A DNA stretch of 64,000 bases from Gemmatales bacterium (GTDB taxonomy: Bacteria; Planctomycetota; Planctomycetia; Gemmatales; Gemmataceae): NCBI GenBank assembly GCA_026004675.1, contig BPJP01000006.1:1-64000 (forward strand), given 5' to 3'. The position numbers and the translations under genes were made by a program. This document shows, one piece after another, positions 57,624 through 64,000 of the stretch; positions within the stretch are counted from its first letter, which is position 1, and every line of letters starts with the position of its first letter. The notes beneath the pieces were generated by a model. The model was given only the letters and a program-made list of their open reading frames with translations, had not been told where the DNA came from and searched no databases.

Positions 57624-58070
57624 ATGTTACTGCGCACGAACTTCTGGGCATTATGCGGTGTTATCCTTTTGGTACCGGTGGCGTCGGCCCAACCAAACGT
57701 GCTCAACAAGCTAAAAGGTCAGATCCTTCGTGTTGAGTGGTTTCCGGGGGGAGTTAATCCCGGCGGGTATCGGTTCATTTTAAAAGAGAATGGCAACTGG
57801 GAGTTTGAAACTTTGAACTTCGGAGGTGCCGGCAAGAAAAAGTCCGGAAAACTGGATGCCAACGAGGCAAAAGTGTTGTGCAATCGAATCCTTGCTGGCC
57901 TTCGCATGGTGAGACCACAAGATCGTGTCCGCGACTTTGGCCTTATTCTTTCGCCATGTATCAGGATTTCCGTCCGTGGAGAAAAAGAAACCGTCGAGGC
58001 GCTATTGTCGCCGAGAGCACCATTGTCTCAAGCACTTAACAAAAAGATACTTTCCCTGGTGAAACCCTAG
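57624..58070 (+). CDS. Small exported protein
   Basis: The ATG at 57,624 follows GGAGG by eight bases, giving 148 residues with a signal peptide (FWALCGVILLVPVASA). The mature part is basic with a few conserved-looking Gly/Trp turns (VEWFPGGVNPGGYRFILKENGNWEFETL). No family is recognised. Confidence 0.65.
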   Translation: MLLRTNFWALCGVILLVPVASAQPNVLNKLKGQILRVEWFPGGVNPGGYRFILKENGNWEFETLNFGGAGKKKSGKLDANEAKVLCNRILAGLRMVRPQDRVRDFGLILSPCIRISVRGEKETVEALLSPRAPLSQALNKKILSLVKP

Positions 58071-58118
58071 AAGCCCGTTGTTTTAGTGGGTTTTGCCGGT
58101 GAAGGAGAGGTTGCCGGC

Positions 58119-58157
58119 GGCGAGGCAGCGAGGCGGCGAGGCGGCGAGGCGGCGAGG
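58119..58157 (+). repeat. Short tandem repeat, 8-bp unit
   Basis: Nearly five tandem copies of GGCGAGGC occur, one with an A in the first position. It lies between two exported-protein genes and may vary in copy number by slippage. Confidence 0.85.
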
Positions 58158-58413
58158 ATATTCTTCCTCGATGAACATCGACCCAACAAGCGCGCGGACG
58201 CTTCCAGAACTTTGCAAAATAGAACATCTCAGTGTAAAATCGAGAAAGCAAAACGCATCATGCCCTGCGGACGGTGTGCCCACCCGAACAGTTTCCGCAG
58301 AAGAAACGCCGGGAGCGTGAACTCTCGGCGTTTGCTGGTAACTGGTGGACGGCTCGCTCGCAGACGAGCCGGTTAGCTCGGCAAGGGTCGCCAGCAATGC
58401 GGAGGAACGGACC

Positions 58414-58941
58414 ATGCGGTTTGTGCTTTTTTGTGCGATCGGTGCTCTTGGCTTGATTTCATGCCGTACCATCGCTGAGGAAAAAGTATCATTTGCTGGC
58501 GAACGTGCGCATCCTCGCAGCGGAGACGATGCGCTGACTCAGACGCTCGAATTGGCCCCAAGCGACGAGTCGGCCAGAGTCTCTCCAGCGCATTTCTATT
58601 TTCGCCACGGCTTCTATTTCAGCCCCTACGCCTTCTATGGCTACCGCGCTTACCATTTCCATCCGTACCTCTACCGGCCGTATTTCTTTTTGCCTCGTTA
58701 CTACGCGTTCTACCATCGGCCATACTTCTATTCACCGTTTGACTACTGGCCTTCTGGCTACTGGTACTACTACTATTTCGCGATCGGCGACGACGGACGG
58801 GCTGTCGTGGAACCGCTTCCTTATGAGAAACCTTTCGGCGAAAAGGAAACGTGGCAACTGGCAGTTTTCGGCAGCCAGCCGCCATCGACCGACAGCGAAA
58901 GATCGGCGTCGACCAATTCGTCGTTTGCCTCCGATCGGTAG
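58414..58941 (+). CDS. Exported Tyr/Phe/Pro-rich protein
   Basis: The ATG at 58,414 follows GGAGGAA by eight bases. The 175-residue product has a signal or lipoprotein-like start (VLFCAIGALGLISC). Its centre is extremely rich in Tyr, Phe, His and Pro (FYFSPYAFYGYRAYHF; PFDYWPSGYWYYYYF). Such low-complexity aromatic proteins occur in planctomycete cell envelopes. The role is unknown. Confidence 0.65.
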   Translation: MRFVLFCAIGALGLISCRTIAEEKVSFAGERAHPRSGDDALTQTLELAPSDESARVSPAHFYFRHGFYFSPYAFYGYRAYHFHPYLYRPYFFLPRYYAFYHRPYFYSPFDYWPSGYWYYYYFAIGDDGRAVVEPLPYEKPFGEKETWQLAVFGSQPPSTDSERSASTNSSFASDR

Positions 58942-58993
58942 AAGGATCGGCCTCACAGCGAAGACATTCTTCGCATTTCTCATCGACCGCAAG

Positions 58994-61315
58994 CTACGGC
59001 TTCCATTGGAGATGTTTGTCGAGGAATCGGAACGTTCCTTCGCCGTGGATTTCGTGCCCGCCGTAAAAGAACTCCAACTCGGTAAGGTCCGCGATGCCCA
59101 ACTCGGCATAAAGTCGGCGGACCTTGGCGTATTCGAAAGCGATGTATTCATCCAGTCCGACGCCATCGTGATGGCCCCTTTCCACCATGAATGGTCGCGG
59201 CGCAATCAAGGCGGCCATCTCGGCATAGTTGAAACGATGGCCCAGGTCGAACTCGAACATTTCGTATTCGCCGGTAAACAGGTAACTGCCACGCCATTCC
59301 ACGTTGACGTTTTTCCAAATCCACTCGTTGAAATCGCCGGAACAGATCGACAGACAATAACCCGGCAACAGGGCAGGAACGCGCATCGCCGTTTTGCCGC
59401 CGTACGATAATCCGTAGAAAGCGATTCGCTTGGGATCGACGAAAGGCAGGGTTTGCAGCCAGTCGAGCGTGCGTTCGTGCTGGCGAACGATAAACGAAAA
59501 CAGGGACAACTTCAGCGGATTGGCTTTGCGTTGCAGGACGCGGAAGTCGTCACCACCGATATATGGATTCTGCGGTGCGTAAACGATATAACCGCGATCG
59601 GCCAACTGGGCGCCGAACGAATTGTAAGCCCGCGTCTTCTTCTTCGGGTTGACCACATCCTGCGGTCTGCCTTCCAAGCCGTGTTGGCAAACTACCACCG
59701 GCCGGCGTTCCCCTTTCTTCATGTCCGTCGGAACCAGCAAAATGCCATAGGCGAATACGTCAGGGTAAACGTCCAGCATCACTTCATAGCCAGTCCACTT
59801 CGGCGTTGTATACGACTTTCGCGTTCGCGGACGGAGCGGCATCGTCGCCGGCGGCAGAGCGCCAATCACTTCTTCCGCCAAATAACGCCGAAAATCAGCC
59901 GTTCGCGCTTCGAACGCTTTGACCCGATCGGCAACCGGTCCGATGTGGTCGTGCAATCCTTTCGCTTCGATCTTGTTCCAGAAGAACCTCTTTCGTTCTT
60001 CGTACGACTGGCGGAAAACTCTCTGAATGTGACTGACAATCTGGTCGAATTGACGCTTCTGGCGAAGGTCAGGATCGACAGTGCGAACCGGCACGGGAGG
60101 ACGATTGGAATCAGACGGTTTTTCGATGCCAGCGAGTTCTTTCAAAAAGGCTGCCAGCGCGGTGCTGTAACCGGGGCCGATTTCATCGCCAGAGGTAACG
60201 TGCACTTCTACTTTCTTCGTCGGGAAAGTTGTCGGCACGCGTGCGAGAACGCGATCTACTTCCTTTCGGACTTCCTGGGCCGAAGGGGAAGGAAAAGCGT
60301 AAGGTGCTGCTCCCCGGCGACCGTTTCGCACAGGTGGATGCGGTGCCGGTTTGAAATTGGCGACTTCGATGATGAGCTTTCGCGGCAGGACCAGGTAGAT
60401 CAATTCCCCATCGCCGAAGCGTTCCAAGAGACTCCAGACGTTGCGGTAGATCGGCTCGCGCCAGAGGCGTTCGCGCGGGCCGAAATAGCCGCTGACGACG
60501 ACAGCATCGATGCGTGGCTCGATCGCGGCAGCATAGAGGGCGATCAGACCACCTTCACCATAGCCGAATACGCCGACAGGAACTTGTTCCTTCTGTTGCT
60601 GGCACCAGTCGACGGCGGCCGCGACTTTCTCCACTTCGTAGCCGATCAGATGCCGACCCATTTCGTAGGCCATGCGGTAGATGAATTCGCGGTGAGGCTG
60701 ATTGGTGAATCGACCCGCCAGCAAGCTTCCTGACCAGGTATCCTTGCGGTCGATCAACGTGGGGACGAGGACACGGCAGCCGTTCTCCGCGAGGATGCGG
60801 GCCACTTGTCCCTGGTTGCCCAACCCCTTCGCCAAACCGACAAGGACTTCCGGCGCGTGCTCCGCATCGGGAAGGACAACCACATTCGCTTTGATCTGCT
60901 TCGTGGGTACCAGCAGCAGTCCTTCGGCATCCATGTCATCGAATACCTTCCAGCGAACTGCGAAAACTTTATAGCCGGGTCCTTTCGCTAACTCGATGGC
61001 TGACGGCATCGCGATGACTTCCAGCCTTGCTGGCACACGCTTTTCCACCGCACCGATGATTTGTTGGAAGCGTGTTCGATTCTGTTGCACCGACATTGCG
61101 TAGGCTTTCGTCGACGAGAAATCGAGTTTCCAATAACGCTGGCGGCTCTTGACGCTGTCGGTTGTGGCACGCTGCAAATAACGATCGATGCCGGCGACCA
61201 TTTTCTTTGCCAGGTCTTCGTTCTCGGTGAGAGGCTTCGTGCCGGGGAGAGGCTCGGCCTGGCTAACAGCGGTCCACAGCAGCCAACAAACAAGAATGTG
61301 ACGCGCGAGAGTCAT
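58994..61315 (-). CDS. Exported protein with two alpha/beta-hydrolase domains
   Basis: This 773-residue protein has a signal peptide (HILVCWLLWTAVSQA). Two alpha/beta-hydrolase domains follow. In the first, the nucleophile elbow reads GYGEGG, so the usual Ser is replaced. In the second it reads GLSYGG with Ser present, followed by ICSGDFNEW and HEIHGEG (likely catalytic His). The second domain resembles acetyl-xylan esterase or dienelactone-hydrolase-like enzymes. The first is probably inactive or used for binding. Confidence 0.8.
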   Translation of the reverse strand: MTLARHILVCWLLWTAVSQAEPLPGTKPLTENEDLAKKMVAGIDRYLQRATTDSVKSRQRYWKLDFSSTKAYAMSVQQNRTRFQQIIGAVEKRVPARLEVIAMPSAIELAKGPGYKVFAVRWKVFDDMDAEGLLLVPTKQIKANVVVLPDAEHAPEVLVGLAKGLGNQGQVARILAENGCRVLVPTLIDRKDTWSGSLLAGRFTNQPHREFIYRMAYEMGRHLIGYEVEKVAAAVDWCQQQKEQVPVGVFGYGEGGLIALYAAAIEPRIDAVVVSGYFGPRERLWREPIYRNVWSLLERFGDGELIYLVLPRKLIIEVANFKPAPHPPVRNGRRGAAPYAFPSPSAQEVRKEVDRVLARVPTTFPTKKVEVHVTSGDEIGPGYSTALAAFLKELAGIEKPSDSNRPPVPVRTVDPDLRQKRQFDQIVSHIQRVFRQSYEERKRFFWNKIEAKGLHDHIGPVADRVKAFEARTADFRRYLAEEVIGALPPATMPLRPRTRKSYTTPKWTGYEVMLDVYPDVFAYGILLVPTDMKKGERRPVVVCQHGLEGRPQDVVNPKKKTRAYNSFGAQLADRGYIVYAPQNPYIGGDDFRVLQRKANPLKLSLFSFIVRQHERTLDWLQTLPFVDPKRIAFYGLSYGGKTAMRVPALLPGYCLSICSGDFNEWIWKNVNVEWRGSYLFTGEYEMFEFDLGHRFNYAEMAALIAPRPFMVERGHHDGVGLDEYIAFEYAKVRRLYAELGIADLTELEFFYGGHEIHGEGTFRFLDKHLQWKP

Positions 61316-61426
61316 GGCAACGGCCTTTCAAGAAGAGGAGCACGAAAACGGTCGGGGGCATTGTCGAAAACCAGCGGAACATTTCGTGATCGCATGCGAC
61401 AAAAGGCGACAGGCCCCCTGTCCGTT

Positions 61427-62491
61427 TCATGGCTTTTCCTCGATGCCGAAAACGCGAACGATCACCAGGACGAGGGCTGCGGTCGCGACCATGATCAACG
61501 AAACAGCGACGGCCGCTTCCAGGCTGCCAACGCTTAGTTCCAGAAACACGGTGGTCGAAAGAACCTCCGTTTTCATCCTTGTGGCACCTGCAAAAACGAG
61601 GATCGGGCCAAATTCGCCCAAGGCTCTGGCCCAGGCGAGCGTCGCAGCGGTAATGATACCCCGCCTGGCTTCGGGGATCACCACCAGCCAAAAAGCCTGG
61701 CTTCGACTGCAGCCCAGCGCCAGGGCAACTTGTTCCTGACGCGAAGTCAGCTGGTCGAAGGTGACTCGCATGGTCCGGACCGCGAAAGCACACGCTACGG
61801 AGAACTGGGCCAGGACCACAGCCGGCACAGCATAGGTGATTTTGGTTGATAATTTTTCCTGGAAATAACTTTCCAAGAACGGACCGAGAGAAGTGAATCG
61901 AAAGGTCGCCAAGGCCAGCATCACTGGAACGAGTGCTATTCCCGAAGATAGTCCCAGTCCGCCCCAAAGGCCGTAACGCTCGCCCAAACGCGGCGCCAGC
62001 CAACCCGCCAGCAGAACGAGAACCAGGCCAGGCAGCACATAATACGTCATGGCCAAGCCCATGTGCTCATCGGTGATTTTTTCCAGCCATCTTCCTGGCT
62101 GGGTTTGAAACAGGATCAAAAGACTCAGACCGATCACGAGTGGCGGCAGGACGACGGGAATGTCCACGATCGCGTCGACGAGCGTTTTGCCGAAAAAGCG
62201 GTAACGCGATAACAGGTAGCCCAACGGCACCGCTACCCAGACCGAGAGGATGGCCGTGATCGAGCAGGAAATCATCGTCAGATAGACAGCGAAGCGGATT
62301 TCCCGACTGCTAAGCGCATGGAGAAAATGATCCGGGGTCGTATAGACCGCATCGGCGACAAGCATAGCCACGATCAATAGGACATACGAACCGCCGATCA
62401 AGACGAGGCTGCCGACGAAGAGGGGATCGAACGTACTCCGACTGGCGGGCGCCACGTGCTGGTTTGGTGGGGTGATCGTTTCCAATGCCAT
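61427..62491 (-). CDS. Molybdate/sulfate-type ABC transporter permease
   Basis: The ATG at 62,491 gives 354 residues with about eight membrane helices. The EAA-type loop is LGCSRSQAFWLVVIPEARRGIITAATLAWARALGEFGP, which contacts the ATPase. Sequence style is that of ModB/CysW/TupB permeases. It follows the tandem substrate-binding protein by 37 bases; no ATPase gene is visible before 61,315. Confidence 0.88.
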   Translation of the reverse strand: MALETITPPNQHVAPASRSTFDPLFVGSLVLIGGSYVLLIVAMLVADAVYTTPDHFLHALSSREIRFAVYLTMISCSITAILSVWVAVPLGYLLSRYRFFGKTLVDAIVDIPVVLPPLVIGLSLLILFQTQPGRWLEKITDEHMGLAMTYYVLPGLVLVLLAGWLAPRLGERYGLWGGLGLSSGIALVPVMLALATFRFTSLGPFLESYFQEKLSTKITYAVPAVVLAQFSVACAFAVRTMRVTFDQLTSRQEQVALALGCSRSQAFWLVVIPEARRGIITAATLAWARALGEFGPILVFAGATRMKTEVLSTTVFLELSVGSLEAAVAVSLIMVATAALVLVIVRVFGIEEKP

Positions 62492-62528
62492 GATGATCAG
62501 TCGTTGGCGGACGCTTGAATAGCCTGGC

Positions 62529-64000
62529 TCACTCGCTGCGGTGACCGGTTTGGTTGACGCTGTCGCCGGCAGGACTGTTTTTCGACTGGCCTTCTTTGAG
62601 CTTCCATTTGAAGCCGAATTCTTCGAAACGCTTTTTCGACTGCGCCGTCTTGATAGCTTCGAGCAGTCGATTGGAGAGGTGTTTGTACTTCGAATTCTTG
62701 CCAACGGCAAAAGGTTGGGTGGCGATGGCACAAGGAATGCCTTCGATGGTGTAGGCGTCGAGTTTGTCGGCGGCCATGGCGGCATTGCTGACATAGGCGA
62801 TCACCGCATCCAGAGAACCGGTGACCATCTGGTTGATGAGCAAATCGCCGGTCGGGCTTTGTACACCATTCTCCAAGACATTTTTCATAATCTTGTCATA
62901 AAACGGCGTTTTCTCGAGTGTCTGCTTGGTAATGGCTCCCATAGCGCATTTCTGTTCGTGGCCGACACCGATGCGCAGACCAGGGCGAGCCAGGTCTTCG
63001 AGGGTCTTGATATTTTTCGGATTCCCTTTTGGAACGACGATCACCAGCCGGTTTTGCGAAACATCGGTCGGATCCAGAAACAGGTCGCTGACTTTTTGCA
63101 TAAACGACGTTTCACAGGCAAAGTAAGCATCCGGCCTTTCCCCCTTGGTACGCATTTGAGCCACTAGAATGCCGCAGCCGTTATAGACCGTCGTAACCTT
63201 GACCCCTTCGCGCTTTTCGAACTCTCGAATGGTTTCTTGGATGGCTGGTCGCAGCATCGCGCCGGCAAACAACTTCAACTCCGGCGTCACCGCCCATTGG
63301 TCTCCTTCCACCACTTTGAAGCCGTATTTCTCGAAAATGGGCAATCCTTTTTCCGACGTCAAATAGCGGGCGAAACGTAAAGCGTCGGGCGGACTCTTGG
63401 TGAAACGCAACACGCCAACCGTGACCTGCGACGCATGGTCTTTCAACTCGGGAAATTCGACTGCTTCCAGGTCGGGTTGGAACTGAGCCACTGTCGAATC
63501 CCAAACGATGCCGACATCGACGGCACCGACTTTGACGTCCGTCGCCACATCGATGACGTTGGGTTTGTAGACGCCGGTCTGGTTGGTGATCTTGTCGAGT
63601 TCTTGCCATTTGCCCAGCTTTTCCAGCACTTTTTTCGTCAGCCTGCCACAAGCGGCCTGCTGGGGATCGGTTTGAGCCACACGGACCTTGCCGTTCAAGA
63701 GGTCGTCGAGCGACTGGATCTTCTTGGGATTCCCTTTCTGGACGGCGAAAACCGGCGTCATCCGGGCAATGGGAATGACTTCATCGATATAGCCTTCGTC
63801 GCGGGCCAACTCGATATAATAGTCATCCCCGGGTATATAGAGGTCGCCTTGTTGGACGACCTTGAAGTTGGCTAGGAGCGTCCTCGAGCCGCGAAATTCG
63901 AGCCGGACTTTCACGCCGAGTTCTTTCTCGTAGGCCCGGGCAATTTCCTCGACCGGCTTTTTCATCCCGGCGGCACAGTAGACCATTACTCCTTCTGTTT
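62529..64000 (-). CDS. Tandem ModA-like substrate-binding protein, 5' partial
   Basis: The frame is open to the right edge, so the signal peptide lies outside. Two ModA-like lobes are joined. The first begins VYCAAGMKKPVEEIARAYEK, includes GSRTLLANFKVVQQGDLYIPG, and runs to about residue 235. The second includes ETIREFEKREGVKVTTVYNGCGILVAQM and a DAYFACE segment. A single polypeptide with two oxyanion-binding modules is unusual. It probably delivers molybdate, tungstate or sulfate to the permease downstream. Confidence 0.85.
   Translation of the reverse strand, partial: TEGVMVYCAAGMKKPVEEIARAYEKELGVKVRLEFRGSRTLLANFKVVQQGDLYIPGDDYYIELARDEGYIDEVIPIARMTPVFAVQKGNPKKIQSLDDLLNGKVRVAQTDPQQAACGRLTKKVLEKLGKWQELDKITNQTGVYKPNVIDVATDVKVGAVDVGIVWDSTVAQFQPDLEAVEFPELKDHASQVTVGVLRFTKSPPDALRFARYLTSEKGLPIFEKYGFKVVEGDQWAVTPELKLFAGAMLRPAIQETIREFEKREGVKVTTVYNGCGILVAQMRTKGERPDAYFACETSFMQKVSDLFLDPTDVSQNRLVIVVPKGNPKNIKTLEDLARPGLRIGVGHEQKCAMGAITKQTLEKTPFYDKIMKNVLENGVQSPTGDLLINQMVTGSLDAVIAYVSNAAMAADKLDAYTIEGIPCAIATQPFAVGKNSKYKHLSNRLLEAIKTAQSKKRFEEFGFKWKLKEGQSKNSPAGDSVNQTGHRSE

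Overview
The window looks like planctomycete DNA. It is GC-rich. It carries secreted proteins of kinds typical of Planctomycetota: a TIGR03000-like domain protein, several related secreted repeat proteins whose repeats contain VVW and a D-x-YAAR motif, a thioredoxin-like secreted protein and a Tyr-rich exported protein. Genus and family cannot be fixed from the sequence.

Layout. (1) About 1-12,116: the head-tail morphogenesis operon of a tailed prophage, left edge cut by the window (protease/capsid, DUF2190 cement protein, neck proteins, tail tube, a cassette of membrane and secreted proteins that could be a lysis cassette, tail chaperones, tape measure, tail-tip proteins, a glycosyltransferase). 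(2) 12,481-15,186: a recombinase cassette (small ORF, DUF2924, large serine recombinase, ParB-like HTH). (3) 15,186-26,397: a defence region with hsdM, an MNT/HEPN toxin-antitoxin pair whose HEPN gene is frameshifted, hsdS, a DUF3800 protein, hsdR, an XRE/ImmA pair and an unrecognised two-gene operon. (4) 26,398-37,585: phage sigma factor, replication genes (Sak4-like ATPase, DUF669, RusA, SF2 helicase, primase-polymerase), an iteron-like array, a ParB-methyltransferase fusion, a small minus-strand operon, and a terminase gene that breaks off near 37,556. (5) 37,557-46,928: a minus-strand cluster of host-like secreted propeller and NHL-like proteins, two of them frameshifted, led by a thioredoxin-like protein with an in-frame UGA directly after its active-site Cys (candidate selenoprotein). 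(6) 47,186-52,525: remnant of a second, closely related prophage. It repeats 10,208-12,412 and the 84-bp promoter block, but carries a UvrD-type helicase/Fe-S nuclease where the first copy has the type I system. (7) 52,526-64,000: ordinary chromosome (msrA, a threonine dehydratase-like enzyme, a HEAT-repeat protein, an MlaE-type permease, exported proteins, a double-domain hydrolase, and a molybdate/sulfate-type transporter cut by the right edge).

The most interesting structure is the relation between regions 1-3 and 6. Two prophage-derived loci share a tail/glycosyltransferase module (A) and a promoter block (B) in the same order. The recombinase cassette lies between A and B in only one of them, and unrelated anti-phage-type genes follow the same promoter. 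This suggests a prophage cargo locus whose resident gene is exchanged behind a fixed promoter. The unrecognised pair at 24,242-26,397 is the best candidate for an undescribed system.

Several single-base frameshifts occur in the window. I cannot tell real decay from sequencing error.
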